Origin: CAVORD01 sp963698535
GTDB taxonomy: Bacteria; Bacteroidota; Bacteroidia; Bacteroidales; VadinHA17
Direction: 5' to 3'
Length of the DNA stretch: 64,000 nt
Assembly (NCBI GenBank): GCA_963698535.1
Contig: CAVORD010000001.1
Location: 1,550,001 to 1,614,000 of the forward strand
Below are positions 50,142-59,555 of this stretch, in pieces. The notes under the pieces were generated by a model that saw only the letters and a list, made by a program, of their open reading frames with translations, was not told the origin of the DNA and searched no databases. The position numbers and the translations under genes were made by a program. How positions within the stretch are numbered: the stretch's first letter is position 1; each line of letters begins with the position of its first letter.

Positions 50142-50873
50142 ATGAAGTATTCCCCACTACTAATTGTTGTTGTACTATATTGTTGTTCTTCAAATTATAA
50201 TGATAAAAACAATAACGTACTAAAAAAAGATTCCAATCAAGTTATGGACACATTAAATTGTGCTACTATCCAATCTGACAGCATTAAAAAGTATAGTAAA
50301 AAGATGAAGAAGTTTTATATGAATGTAGAACCTTCAGAAATTGCAGAAAAATGGTTTCTTCCTTTTAACATACAAAATCGATCAGATTTAAATATGATTC
50401 AAATAATAAGTGGATTTGGAACTTATCGTTCAGGTCATGCAAAAGGCCATAAACATTCAGGGATAGATATACTACCATCAGATAAAAAGGATACTGTATT
50501 TGTATATCCAATTAATAAAGGAATAGTATGTTTAATTCGCCCGATAGCACCAAATAAAACTGTAATTATTAGGCATAAACTAAATGATGGTTCATTTATT
50601 TATAGCTCCTACATACATCTTAAAGAAATTTTTGTTAAAAATGGTGATGAGGTTGATTATAATACAAGTATTGGGTTATTGTATACAAAATCTGAGGCAA
50701 AGAGGTTTAACGGCAATTATGATCATCTGCATTTTGAAATTAAAAAAAGAATAGATGATTATTGCTGTGCGAGCTGGTTATGTATGAGTCAAGAAGAACT
50801 AAGCGAGTACTTTGAAAATCCTTTGGACTTCCTAAAGAAAAATTTGACTAAACAATCCATTCTTAAAAAGTAA
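50142..50873 (+). CDS. M23-family metallopeptidase lipoprotein
   Basis: 243 residues from the ATG at 50142 (a TTG at 50127 would add five). The lipoprotein signal ends VLYCC. The LytM/M23 zinc site is complete: 'HKHSGIDILPSDK' (first His and Asp) and 'YDHLHFEIKKR' (HxH). M23 enzymes cut peptide cross-links or bridges in peptidoglycan; this one could act on the cell's own wall. Codon use and base composition are much more AT-rich than most of the window, which suggests transfer. Confidence 0.85.
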   Translation: MKYSPLLIVVVLYCCSSNYNDKNNNVLKKDSNQVMDTLNCATIQSDSIKKYSKKMKKFYMNVEPSEIAEKWFLPFNIQNRSDLNMIQIISGFGTYRSGHAKGHKHSGIDILPSDKKDTVFVYPINKGIVCLIRPIAPNKTVIIRHKLNDGSFIYSSYIHLKEIFVKNGDEVDYNTSIGLLYTKSEAKRFNGNYDHLHFEIKKRIDDYCCASWLCMSQEELSEYFENPLDFLKKNLTKQSILKK

Positions 50874-50878
50874 ATACT

Positions 50879-50909
50879 GTTAGCAAAACCTATTAATGAC
50901 AAAAATAAA
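50879..50909. other. GTTAGC junction motif B
   Basis: GTTAGCAAAACC (50879-50890) is followed by TAATGACAAAAATAAAT (50893-50909), which matches the TAATGACCAAAATAAAT after the SDR gene (52655-52671) except at two positions. Confidence 0.4.
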
Positions 50910-50928
50910 TCTAATCCAGATATAATAT

Positions 50929-51894
50929 ATGAGAAACCAGACTAATTTACTTCGGACACTTCTCTTACTTGCATTATTATTGCCAATTTTGACGCATGGA
51001 CAAAAGAAGGTCGCAATCACGATTGATGATGTTCCGAATACCATTAAATATCAAAATGATAATTTCAAACCGATTCTTTTATCAAAATTAGACTCATTAA
51101 ATGTTCCTGTTACAATATTCGTTACGGTTGGCTTACTAAACAAAAACGACTGTACCACCCAAAATATTGAACTTTTAAACAATTGGATTAAAAGAAGCTA
51201 TACCACAATCGGATACCACACCTACAACCACTCAAAATACTCTGCAATAAGTATCGATTCATTCAAAAGAGACGTTGAGAAAGGAGAACTCATCTTAAAG
51301 AAATTAGCTGACAATTACGATAAATCCGTCAATTACTTTCGTTTTCCATACAATGACTTAGGGAAAGACAGTACACAGCACCTTGACGCAGTAAAGTATA
51401 TTTCATCAAAAAAATACGTAATAGCGCCATTTACTGTTGAGAGCGAAGACTGGATGTTTAATTATATTTATGAATATTACCTAAACAAAAAGGATACTAT
51501 AAGGGCTAAAGAAATGGCAAAAAATTATATATCTACAACTTTGGAATATTTTGATTTTTTCGATTCACTTGCAGAAAAACTTTACGGAAGACAAATCAAT
51601 CAGATATATTTATGCCACGACAACACAATAAATGCCGATTATCTACCAACACTGGTAAATGAGCTGAAAAAGAAAAATTATTCTTTTGTCAGTTTCGATG
51701 AGGTATTGCAAGATAGTATTTATAAGCAAGAGAACAAATATTATAAAAAATGGGGAGTTTCTTGGCTTTACAGGTGGATGAAAGATCAAAAAGAAATTAA
51801 CTCATACACAAAACAAGAACCCTTTGATGATACTTATAAACTGTACGAACAATTAGTAAAGGAACAGAATAAGCAGATAAATATTAATAAGTAG
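50929..51894 (+). CDS. polysaccharide deacetylase-type (NodB) protein
   Basis: 321 residues with a signal peptide (cleavage after LTHGQ). NodB homology: the catalytic base and metal Asp in 'VAITIDDVPNT', metal His pair in 'IGYHTYNHSKY', and the RFPY motif in 'VNYFRFPYNDLG'; a late His lies in 'IYLCHDNTINADYL'. The family removes acetyl groups from chitin, peptidoglycan or surface glycans. C-terminal residues (about 255-321) are charged and unconserved. Base composition is strongly AT-rich, like the M23 and SDR genes on either side. Confidence 0.9.
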   Translation: MRNQTNLLRTLLLLALLLPILTHGQKKVAITIDDVPNTIKYQNDNFKPILLSKLDSLNVPVTIFVTVGLLNKNDCTTQNIELLNNWIKRSYTTIGYHTYNHSKYSAISIDSFKRDVEKGELILKKLADNYDKSVNYFRFPYNDLGKDSTQHLDAVKYISSKKYVIAPFTVESEDWMFNYIYEYYLNKKDTIRAKEMAKNYISTTLEYFDFFDSLAEKLYGRQINQIYLCHDNTINADYLPTLVNELKKKNYSFVSFDEVLQDSIYKQENKYYKKWGVSWLYRWMKDQKEINSYTKQEPFDDTYKLYEQLVKEQNKQININK

Positions 51895-51908
51895 TTAGCG
51901 GGCATTGC
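51894..51908. other. left end of the SDR unit: GTTAGCGGGCATTGC
   Basis: The first G is also the last base of the deacetylase stop TAG. Its first 13 bases are the reverse complement of 52669-52681 with one mismatch. Confidence 0.6.
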
Positions 51909-51940
51909 ATGAGGCGACACATAACAAGAATCAGATAAGA

Positions 51941-52657
51941 ATGAAAAAAGCGATAGTAATAGGAGCTACATCAGGAATGGGAAAAGGAATTGCAAGGTTG
52001 TTAGCTGAAAACAATTTCAAAGTGGGTATCACAGGGAGAAGAAAGGAATTACTTAATGAGTTGAAAAATGAGAAGAGTAATTCTTATTTAATCAAATCCT
52101 TTGATATAACTGACACCTTAAATGTTGTTAAGAAAATAGAAGAGCTTAAAACTGAACTTGGAGGGCTTGATTTACTCATTTTATGTTCAGGGACTGGGGA
52201 TGAAAACGAGAGTTTGGACTTTAATATTGAAAAACGGATTATTGACACAAACGTAACCGGATTTACAATTATGGCAGATTGGTCATTTAACTTTTTTCAA
52301 AATCAACAATATGGTCATTTAGTAGCGATAAGTTCTATTGCCGGACTACGTGGAAGTCGACAAGCACCTGCATATAATGCGACAAAAGCATATCAAATGA
52401 ATTATTTAGAGGGACTAAGACAAAAAGCAAGCAGTTCAGGGAATACAATATATATAACAGACATTAGACCAGGTCTTGTAGATACAGAAATGGCAAAGGG
52501 GGAAGGATTATTCTGGGTTATGCCTGTTGATAAAGCAGTTGTACAGATTTACAAGGCGATAAGAAACAAAAAGAAAGTTGCTTATATCACAAAGCGTTGG
52601 GGATTTATTGCTTTTATTTTGAAGAGAATACCAAGAAATATTTATGACAAAATGTAA
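51941..52657 (+). CDS. SDR-family NAD(P)-dependent oxidoreductase
   Basis: 238 residues from the ATG at 51941. Complete classical short-chain dehydrogenase signatures: cofactor motif 'GATSGMGKGIA', then 'LLILCSGTGD', catalytic Ser in 'AISSIAGLRG', and 'YNATKAYQMN' holding the Tyr and Lys. Adjacent 'IRPGLVDTEMAKG' is the P-G motif. Substrate unknown. The gene is very AT-rich and is bounded by inverted ends (51894-51906 and 52669-52681), suggesting that it arrived as a discrete unit. Confidence 0.92.
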   Translation: MKKAIVIGATSGMGKGIARLLAENNFKVGITGRRKELLNELKNEKSNSYLIKSFDITDTLNVVKKIEELKTELGGLDLLILCSGTGDENESLDFNIEKRIIDTNVTGFTIMADWSFNFFQNQQYGHLVAISSIAGLRGSRQAPAYNATKAYQMNYLEGLRQKASSSGNTIYITDIRPGLVDTEMAKGEGLFWVMPVDKAVVQIYKAIRNKKKVAYITKRWGFIAFILKRIPRNIYDKM

Positions 52658-52700
52658 TGACCAAAATAAATGCCCGCCAACACGCGGTATAAGAACTCTA
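52655..52700. other. right end of the SDR unit
   Basis: TAATGACCAAAATAAAT runs from the SDR stop and is followed by AATGCCCGCCAAC (52669-52681), which is the reverse complement of the left-end sequence with one mismatch, then ACGCGGTATAAGAACTCTAAC. Confidence 0.6.
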
Positions 52701-52719
52701 ACTTAAAGGAAGTATCAAA

Positions 52720-53634
52720 ATGAAAGTATTAATAACAGGAGCCACAAACGGAATGGGCAAAGGGGTAGCTAAAGTATTGGCCGGGCTTGACAATCAGGTA
52801 CATGAAATAATATTGCTGTGCCGGTCGAAAAAGCTGGGAGAAGAGACAATCAGGGAAATTGAGGAAACTACAGGGAATAAAAGGGTATCATATATTTTAT
52901 GTGACCTCGCCAAGCTTAGTAATGTTCGGAATGCAATATGCGAGATTAAGAGTAAACACAAATACCTCGATAGTATCTTCATAAATGCAGGGCTGGGTTA
53001 TGCTCAATCAAGGGTCGAAACCGAAGATGAAATGGATCCACATTTCCAGGTGAACTATTTGTCCCAGTTTATGCTCACTTTAAATCTGTTGAACCTGCTG
53101 GAAAACTCGGAGAATGGTGGAAGGATTATTTTCAATGTAACCCGCGGTGGCAGAATATTCTGGGAAGACCTTCAGATGCGAAATAACTGGAGCTACGAAA
53201 AGGGGATTAGCCAATCCATGGTTGCCAAAAGAATGTTCCTTGCTAAACTGCACGATCTATACAATGGTAACGAGGGGCCAAAAATATCCTTCATCGGCTT
53301 TGAAATATCCAAAACTGTATGGAGTAATCAGGTTAATATCATCCCGGCTTCAATGAAAGCAATGGCAAGCATAATGAAGTATTTCGGGACATTCATATCA
53401 ATAGAGGAATGCGGATTGATTATGGCTCCATTATTTACAGAAAGTCAGGAAGAGAGCCTGAAGAGGTCAGGAAAGTTTGTCACATGGAAAAGAAATGAAT
53501 TCCTTGAAATGAAAAAAGGAGAAATGGACTTCAGTCCGGAAGAACTGGATAAACTATGGATGATCAGTCTTGAACTATGCAATGATGAAACAACACGAAA
53601 AATTTCTAGCAGTCTGCAAGCTCCTACAAAATAA
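52720..53634 (+). CDS. SDR-fold protein lacking the catalytic Tyr/Lys
   Basis: 304 residues. The Rossmann part is good: 'VLITGATNGMGKGVAKVL' (TGxxxGxG), 'YILCDLAKL' and 'SIFINAGLGYA'. At the place where active enzymes have Tyr-x-x-x-Lys ('YSQSKLAN'-like), this protein has 'ISQSMVAKRMF', so both Tyr and Lys are replaced, and the Ser is part of 'IFNVTRGGRIF'. It may bind NAD(P) without catalysing reduction, or use other residues. Closely follows the AT-rich SDR gene, but its base composition is more like the rest of the window. Confidence 0.82.
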   Translation: MKVLITGATNGMGKGVAKVLAGLDNQVHEIILLCRSKKLGEETIREIEETTGNKRVSYILCDLAKLSNVRNAICEIKSKHKYLDSIFINAGLGYAQSRVETEDEMDPHFQVNYLSQFMLTLNLLNLLENSENGGRIIFNVTRGGRIFWEDLQMRNNWSYEKGISQSMVAKRMFLAKLHDLYNGNEGPKISFIGFEISKTVWSNQVNIIPASMKAMASIMKYFGTFISIEECGLIMAPLFTESQEESLKRSGKFVTWKRNEFLEMKKGEMDFSPEELDKLWMISLELCNDETTRKISSSLQAPTK

Positions 53635-53707
53635 CAACATATTGTATCCATCAGAACCAAGAAAAGACACAAATCAAATAAGCACACGATCCATTAAATA
53701 CCCAAAA

Positions 53708-54970
53708 ATGAAAACAATTATTCTGTCAGCACTGCTATTTTCATTCTTTAATTTGATCAATTGTCAGGGATATATTGACATTTTAACATTGCCGCAACCT
53801 GATAGCACCGGTAGTATCTGGAATTCATTTTATGATCAGAAGGATAAAATAATGGTTTTATCCGATAAGTATAAGAGTGACAAGGAGTATCAAAGAATGT
53901 ACGGATATTTCCTACTTGATACTGCCTTAAGGGCAAAAAGAGAATCAGAGTTAACTGCTGCAGACTATAAAAAACCATTGTTAATTTTTGGTCCGGTTGA
54001 TGGTTTCACAAACTGGAAAAAATTTAATGTGTCGGTTATTAAAACAAAAAGCGGTTTTAAGTTCTTAAGTAAGCAATACGAAGCTAAAAATGATGGTGTT
54101 TTTTATAGTTCCCCTACCAGAATGGTTTATACCGGGAATTCACTTCAGTCAGTTTGGGAGCTTCAATCGCAGTTTCAACAGTATAAATATACAATTGTAA
54201 GTAATAATGAAAGGATTATACTGGGTGAATATGAACCTGAAAAGGAATTTACGATTGATTTAATTGCGATCAGGAATAACAATTACCGAGAAGTAAATAC
54301 GAAGTTCTTAAAAATTTATTTCTCCAAAAAAATCGATGCTGATTTGGTGGCGAATTTTGTCTCAATGACAGATTCAGTATTCGCAGAAATATGTAAAAAG
54401 TTAACTATTTCTCCTCCCGAAGAAAAAATAATATGCTACTTACATTCGGAGCCTAATGAAGCTACTTTTTTTGCAAACTTCTATTTTATGCAAGGATATG
54501 GTGTGTTACCCAAAGACAGGACTTTTGGCACAGTTTTCATGAAACAGTTGCATTGTGTGGGGCTGAACCTGGATATAGTCAAACATGAAGGCTTTCATGC
54601 TTTGTGGGAGAAATCCGTTGGCCTTTCAATTAATGCTTTTTTCAGTGAAGGTATACAGGAGTATTACCAATGGGGAAATGATACATCAATTGTAAACAGC
54701 AATGTAAGAATGTTGAAAAAGTATATTGATTATGATATTACAGATCTGGTCGTAAAAGGCGAAATCCAGAGTTTTTGGGGTGGGCCCGCTGAAAACAATT
54801 GGCCTGTCGCATATCCGCTGTCCGGATTGTTTACAAAATACCTGATTGACAAATGGAGTATTGAACTATTTAAGGAGATGTATATCATAGAAGATAAGAC
54901 AACTGCCTTCAGAAAGACATATAACCGGTCCGTGGAGGAGTTGATACTGGATTTTAAAATAATGTTCTAA
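53708..54970 (+). CDS. secreted protein with an HExxH zinc-peptidase motif
   Basis: 420 residues from the ATG at 53708 with a signal peptide (MKTIILSALLFSFFNLINCQ). An N-terminal beta-rich region to about 250 (ILTLPQPDSTGSIWNSFYDQ; KEFTIDLIAIRNN) precedes the motif 'VKHEGFHALWEKS', an HExxH zinc-binding helix, with a second Glu in 'INAFFSEGIQEYY' about 20 residues on, as in gluzincins. It ends with helices like those of peptidase MA-type proteins. I cannot assign a known family, but the zinc site is convincing. Confidence 0.72.
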   Translation: MKTIILSALLFSFFNLINCQGYIDILTLPQPDSTGSIWNSFYDQKDKIMVLSDKYKSDKEYQRMYGYFLLDTALRAKRESELTAADYKKPLLIFGPVDGFTNWKKFNVSVIKTKSGFKFLSKQYEAKNDGVFYSSPTRMVYTGNSLQSVWELQSQFQQYKYTIVSNNERIILGEYEPEKEFTIDLIAIRNNNYREVNTKFLKIYFSKKIDADLVANFVSMTDSVFAEICKKLTISPPEEKIICYLHSEPNEATFFANFYFMQGYGVLPKDRTFGTVFMKQLHCVGLNLDIVKHEGFHALWEKSVGLSINAFFSEGIQEYYQWGNDTSIVNSNVRMLKKYIDYDITDLVVKGEIQSFWGGPAENNWPVAYPLSGLFTKYLIDKWSIELFKEMYIIEDKTTAFRKTYNRSVEELILDFKIMF

Positions 54971-54985
54971 ACAAATAACCAGTCC

Positions 54986-56144
54986 ATGGAGAAATCAGCG
55001 TTATTTGTTTTACTGTTTCTGGGTCATTGGGTTTTCTCTCAGGAAAAACCAGGAGGCCGTTTGTATCTGGGACAAACACCTCCGGGAAGTATTCCAAAGA
55101 GATTCGAATTGTCTGTAAATCCAGGTTCTTTTGCTGCAGAGAGGATAGCAATTTCAAACGATGGCAGGGAGATCTATTATTCTGAAATCAAAAGTTACTA
55201 TCCCATCATTGGTGATAATATAAAAAGATACACATTCTCAGACGGAAAATGGAACGGCCCCTTCGATCTGTTTACCGGTTTCGGACCTGCATTATCACGA
55301 AATGGAGATACACTGTATTTTGAAAGAATGCATGCCGAAAACATATCTTCAACATATATCTCAATCAGGAAAGAATCTGGTTGGAGTGACCCGAAAAGGA
55401 TTTTAACAAAACTTGATAAGGCTCATTATTACCACGTTACGAAGACAGGGAATAAATACATCTCTTCAATAGCAGAAAACGGAGCCGGATTAAGTGACTG
55501 GTGCCGGCTTATAATAAAAGGGGCAGATACAACAACACTGAGTCTGGGCAGACCTATAAATACAGAATGGGATAACCTTGATTTTTATATTGCAAGAGAT
55601 GAGTCATTTCTTATTACTGCCAGAATTGACGGTCTGGCAATAAGTTACCCCAAAACAGATGGAGGCTGGACGAGCCCAAGAAACCTTGGTGAAAAAATAA
55701 ATTTCGGACTTGCAAGCTGGGGCCCATTTGTAACAGAAGATAATAAGTACCTGTTTTATACAACAGGTACTAAACCCGATTATTCGGATGTGGGGATATT
55801 CTGGGTCCGGATTGATAATCTGATTGACAGTCTGAAGAATACCAATAGTGTCCCCTTTCTGCAAAAAAGACTTGAAAATCAGGTTGGATTTGTGGATCGT
55901 AATTTTGATTTTAAGATTCCTGAAGGTGCTTTCCTTGATGAAGATGGAGAAACCGATTTCATATACTCAGCTACACTCAACACCGGTAAGCCTCTTCCTC
56001 GGATGGCTGAAATTTGACAAAATTACCGGGAGATTTTACGGTTCACCTCTGAACCTGTCAGAATATACAGTAATAGTTACAGCTGCTGATAAAGAGAATG
56101 CGATAGGGTTGGGGGTTTTTAAGCTTACTATCAAAAATAATTAG
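54986..56144 (+). CDS. PD40/WD40-type propeller with C-terminal Ig-like domain (frameshifted)
   Basis: About 386 residues after repair of one break near 56005. Signal peptide MEKSALFVLLFLGHWVFSQ. Propeller-like units: 'IAISNDGREIYYSEI', 'PALSRNGDTLYFERM', 'FYIARDESFLITARI', 'PFVTEDNKYLFYTT'. The C-terminal part has the cadherin/putative-Ig signature 'FDFKIPEGAFLDEDGETDFI' and 'LDEDGETDFIYSATL', then after the break 'LKFDKITGRFYGSP' and 'TDKEN'-like residues. Probably a periplasmic or surface binding protein. Confidence 0.78.
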
Positions 56145-56147
56145 AAT

Positions 56148-57114
56148 ATGGAATCCATCAGGACGATAACGATCATTAAAACAACTACAAATACAATTGT
56201 TCTTTTCGTTTTTGTACTTCTTATTACTTCCTGCAAAAGCGCAGAGAACTCTGTTCGTCCGAGTACCTGTTAATGAAAAGGGAGGATACTTTTATACAGC
56301 CAGGGATGGATCGGAAATATATATCCGGGAGTATATTCCTGTCATAAATCCTTCCACTACCGTTTACATTATATCGGGGATAACCGGTATTAATCACAAA
56401 AGTGAAGGGGAAATAATTGATATTTTAGGCTCTGATTCAAAACGTGTAATTGTCGTTCATCCGCGAGGCACAGGTTATTCTGAGGGTGAAAGGGGAGATA
56501 CTGACCCTGATGAAATTATTGAAGATTACTGTGAAATTATAAAAGGAGACAGCGCTTATTTGTCAGGTAATAAAAAGGTTTTCCTGTTTGGTCACAGCAT
56601 GTCGTGTGCTTTTGCACTTGAGGTGGCTGCTAAACTTCCCGGGTTGGATGGCATCATACTTGTAAACCCTCCATACAAACTTAAGGCTGCAAAGGGGATG
56701 AGTCCGGGTTTCTCCGATTACCTGAAGTATATTGGGTATTATGTTTTTGCTCCTCACAAACCTGTTGTAAATATGGCCGGAGACCCTGCCTTAATAACGG
56801 ATGAGACTGACAGACTTGAATCGGAACAAAGGAATAACGATTCTCTTCTGGTTAAATACTTCAGCATGCGCTGTATGTCTGCATCAAAAAAAATAATGGA
56901 TGCAATGTCTGAAAATGCCAGGCTGGTAACCCTCCCATTACTTCTATTATATGGTGAAAATGACAATATTGTTGATAAATCGGGTTGTGATGAGATCTAT
57001 GCAGCATGGAAAGGGAAGAATAAGAGTTATGTAATAATCAAAGGAGGCTCACATGGGAAATCAACAGTAATAAAAGGATCTGAGGCTATTTCAAATTGGA
57101 TCGGACAATTATAA
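56148..57114 (+). CDS. alpha/beta hydrolase lipoprotein (frameshifted)
   Basis: About 320 residues. Start at the ATG at 56148, giving a lipoprotein signal that ends VLLITSC; the frame changes near 56260 (one extra base). The hydrolase shows 'REYIPVINPSTTVYIISGIT', 'RVIVVHPRGTGYSEGE', the nucleophile elbow 'LFGHSMSCAFALEVA', the acid in 'LLLLYGENDNIVD' and the His in 'IKGGSHGKST'. This is the serine-hydrolase layout of monoglyceride lipase/lysophospholipase-type enzymes. Substrate not known. Confidence 0.83.
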
Positions 57115-57233
57115 ATGGTCATTATTATATGTATCGTGAGGTAATTTCACGGGATTTCTTACCGACTCATTCCTGTTTAACCTGATTACAATTAATTAGG
57201 TTGGTTAAGAGATGGATATAATAAATAGGTTAA

Positions 57234-57267
57234 TTTTACATTTTTAACCCTGGTAAAAAATGTAAAA
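57234..57267. terminator. AT-rich 12-bp inverted repeat in a gene-free gap
   Basis: TTTTACATTTTT (57234-57245) and AAAAATGTAAAA (57256-57267) form a perfect stem with a ten-base loop. It may end transcription of the hydrolase gene. The 57115-57400 gap shows no other feature. Confidence 0.45.
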
Positions 57268-57400
57268 TCACCAGCCAATAAGGAAATCAAATCATCGAAG
57301 GAGATTGAAACGCTGGCACCAAAAGATGTAAATCCACAGGTAAGTTCCTGGGGAAAAGGTCAGAAATGACAGCTGGTGCAAATCTGGGTATAGCCGGACA

Positions 57401-58105
57401 ATGAATATGAGATATACAATATCCATAGCATTTTTTATCACTCTGCTTTCCGGGGCTCTTCTTGCCCAACCCAAAACCCGCCTCCCGGAATCGGGAGTGG
57501 AAGTGGGTTTCGCCGTCACACCTGTTCAGATGAACCCCTTCACCCCTGTCGGCTTCAGTCCGGCAGGAAGCAGTAAGTTCTTCTTTGACCCCATCCCCGA
57601 GTTCTATCTCAAAGTTCCTCTAAAAGGGATAAAACTGAGAGGCAGTTACGATTACAGCTCTCTGACAGGCAACCACCTATCCTCTGATGCGGTCTTAAAC
57701 CGTCTCGACGGCACTTATACGCAGCACACCTTTGCTGCCGGGGTGGAACGGATATTCCGCATTGGAAGAAAAAAGTTTTATCTCTTTGGCGACCTTAGAT
57801 ACACATGGGCCTGGTTCAGCGGGAGTTTATACTATGGAACGGGAGTGCCCGCAACAACTGTCGAGGCAGAGGTGGCAATGTCGGGACTGGGAGCAGCAGC
57901 AGGGATAGGATGGAAATACAATATTACAGGCAGACTGGACTTCTTTGCAGAAACAGCGATAGCAGCCGACCGTATCATTCTTACCGACAATGATATATTT
58001 CTCGATGGAACAAACATTCTTCCCAGATTTATTAGCGCAGGTTTTATTTACAGGTTTGAGAAGTTATATGATTGCAACTGCCCCGATAATACAATAAGGC
58101 GATAA
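57401..58105 (+). CDS. probable outer-membrane beta-barrel protein
   Basis: 234 residues with a signal peptide (cleavage after LLAQ). Mature strands alternate with turns: 'EVGFAVTPVQMNPFTPV', 'FYLKVPLKGIKLRGSYDY', 'TFAAGVERIFRIGRKKFYLF', 'GAAAGIGWKYNITGRLDFFA' and the last strand 'RFISAGFIYRFEKLYDC'. No enzyme motif is visible and no family is recognised. Followed after a 10-base gap by the TfoX-like gene. Confidence 0.7.
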   Translation: MNMRYTISIAFFITLLSGALLAQPKTRLPESGVEVGFAVTPVQMNPFTPVGFSPAGSSKFFFDPIPEFYLKVPLKGIKLRGSYDYSSLTGNHLSSDAVLNRLDGTYTQHTFAAGVERIFRIGRKKFYLFGDLRYTWAWFSGSLYYGTGVPATTVEAEVAMSGLGAAAGIGWKYNITGRLDFFAETAIAADRIILTDNDIFLDGTNILPRFISAGFIYRFEKLYDCNCPDNTIRR

Positions 58106-58115
58106 ATGATTGAAA

Positions 58116-58457
58116 ATGGCTTATAATGAATTTCTTGCCGACAGGCTTAAACAAGCCCTTAATCAGAAAAGAGTTTCCTTCTCGGAGAAGAAGATGATGG
58201 GCGGACTGGCATTTATGGTTGACGACAAGATGTGCCTTGGAATAATAAAGGATAATCTGATGGTGAGAACCGATCCTGAAAATGAGCATGAACCTCTTTC
58301 GAGAAAGGGTTGCCGCCCGATGGACTTTACAGGGAAAAGGATGAAGGGATTCCTCTTTGTCGATCCTGAAGGGTATGATATGGATGAGGAGCTTGATTAT
58401 TATATAGAAATCGCCCTGGAATTCAATCCCAGGGCGAAATCTTCAAGAAAGAAATGA
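58116..58457 (+). CDS. TfoX/Sxy N-terminal-domain protein
   Basis: 113 residues from the ATG at 58116. The single TfoX N-terminal domain is recognisable in 'EKKMMGGLAFMVDDKMCLGI' and 'KDNLMVRTDPE', then 'GCRPMDFTGKRMKGFLFVDP'. Full-length Sxy/TfoX activates competence genes with CRP in gammaproteobacteria; the short form in Bacteroidota lacks the C-terminal domain and its role is not known. It ends 5 bases before the convergent thioredoxin-like gene. Confidence 0.88.
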   Translation: MAYNEFLADRLKQALNQKRVSFSEKKMMGGLAFMVDDKMCLGIIKDNLMVRTDPENEHEPLSRKGCRPMDFTGKRMKGFLFVDPEGYDMDEELDYYIEIALEFNPRAKSSRKK

Positions 58458-58461
58458 TTCT

Positions 58462-59057
58462 CTACTCTTTAACGGAACATCCTATTGCCTTTGTTGTGGC
58501 TGGCTCAGGCATCTTGCCTGACATAAGACTCACAACTGCACTCTTCACATAATGTTCGGTAGCTGTGGATGCATCTTTATAATTGTTGTCGATCGTACCT
58601 ATGTAAGCAACAACCAGTTCACCCTTTACCTTGTTAAGGATATACACATGAGGAGTCTTGGTGGCACCGTAGGTCTTGTATACAGTATGTCTTCTCATCG
58701 AACAGATAAGGATAGGTGAAACCTTTCTCTTTAGCACGGATCACCATCTTTTCGAACGAATCCTCAGGACTGGCTGCCACGGAGTTGGGGTTAACAGCAA
58801 TTACCGGATAACCCTTAGGTTTAAATTCTTTATCCAGATCAATTATCCTGTCTTCATAAGCGACAGCATAGGGACATGGATTACAGGTAAATATTACGAT
58901 GAAACCTTTAGCATCCCTGTAATCGGAAAGGCTTACCATTTTACCATCTACATTCTTTAATTTGAAATCAGCATGCTTTATCTCCCACGCTATAACCCTG
59001 TGAAAATAAAGCAGTTGTTCCAACAACCAATAATAATAAAAGAAATCCTTTTTTCAT
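58462..59057 (-). CDS. secreted thioredoxin-like protein (frameshifted)
   Basis: About 198 residues after repair of breaks near 58980 and 58690. Start at ATG 59057 with signal peptide MKKGFLLLLLVVGTTALFSQ. The thioredoxin-fold core has 'FKLKNVDGKMVSLSDYRDAK' and 'FIVIFTCNPCPYAVAYEDRI' with the redox pair CNPC. The later 'YGATKTPHVYILNKVKGELV' is the cis-Pro segment, typical of AhpC/TSA-type redoxins and of a common Bacteroidota thioredoxin family. Probably a periplasmic thiol-disulfide reductase. Pieces: 58634-59026 and 58462-58737, plus the signal in a third frame. Confidence 0.83.
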
Positions 59058-59078
59058 AATACTCAATTTAGGTTAACA

Positions 59079-59555
59079 CTACTTAATACCGGGGGTAACG
59101 ATCCTTTTCACCTCATCATATGTTACCCTGCCCTCAATAAATTTTCCGAAATCCTTTGAAATAATAAGCGTAGCAGGAATTCCTCCCGACCATGTTGGAT
59201 TGACCGCATTGATCCAGCGATTCGAATCGGGATCGTCAAGCAATACAACCTCACTGTTAATATTCAGTTTTTTTACAAATGGCTTGACTCTGGCTTCAAC
59301 CTGTGAAGGCAGATCGAGGCTGACAAGCAGAAGTTTAAAATTTTTATCCTTTAGTTCATCGGCCAGCTTTACCAGCTCCGGCATCTCATCGGTGCACGGT
59401 TTACACCAGGTAGCCCAGAAATTGATAAGATAAACGGTATCGTTGGATACGCTAAGCCTTGGTTTCAACTGATCGAAGTTTATAGTTTCAATCTCCTGTC
59501 CCTTGAGTGAAGTGAACAGGAATATAATGACAGGAAGAAGGATCAATCTTTTCAT
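59079..59555 (-). CDS. TlpA-like thioredoxin-fold protein
   Basis: 158 residues, intact. Signal peptide MKRLILLPVIIFLFTSLKGQ. The thioredoxin active site is in 'YLINFWATWCKPCTDEMPEL', with the cis-Pro in 'SGGIPATLIISKD'. The TlpA/ResA family reduces disulfides in the periplasm, often for cytochrome maturation; here the next gene on the strand is another thioredoxin-like protein 21 bases downstream, so the two may share an operon. Confidence 0.92.
   Translation of the reverse strand: MKRLILLPVIIFLFTSLKGQEIETINFDQLKPRLSVSNDTVYLINFWATWCKPCTDEMPELVKLADELKDKNFKLLLVSLDLPSQVEARVKPFVKKLNINSEVVLLDDPDSNRWINAVNPTWSGGIPATLIISKDFGKFIEGRVTYDEVKRIVTPGIK

Noticed and set aside
50073..52700. A conventional integron with attC sites
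   Set aside because: The GTTAGC motifs are not followed by GTTRRRY-type core sites with paired L/R boxes, and no integrase gene lies in the window. Only the inverted ends are kept as a finding.
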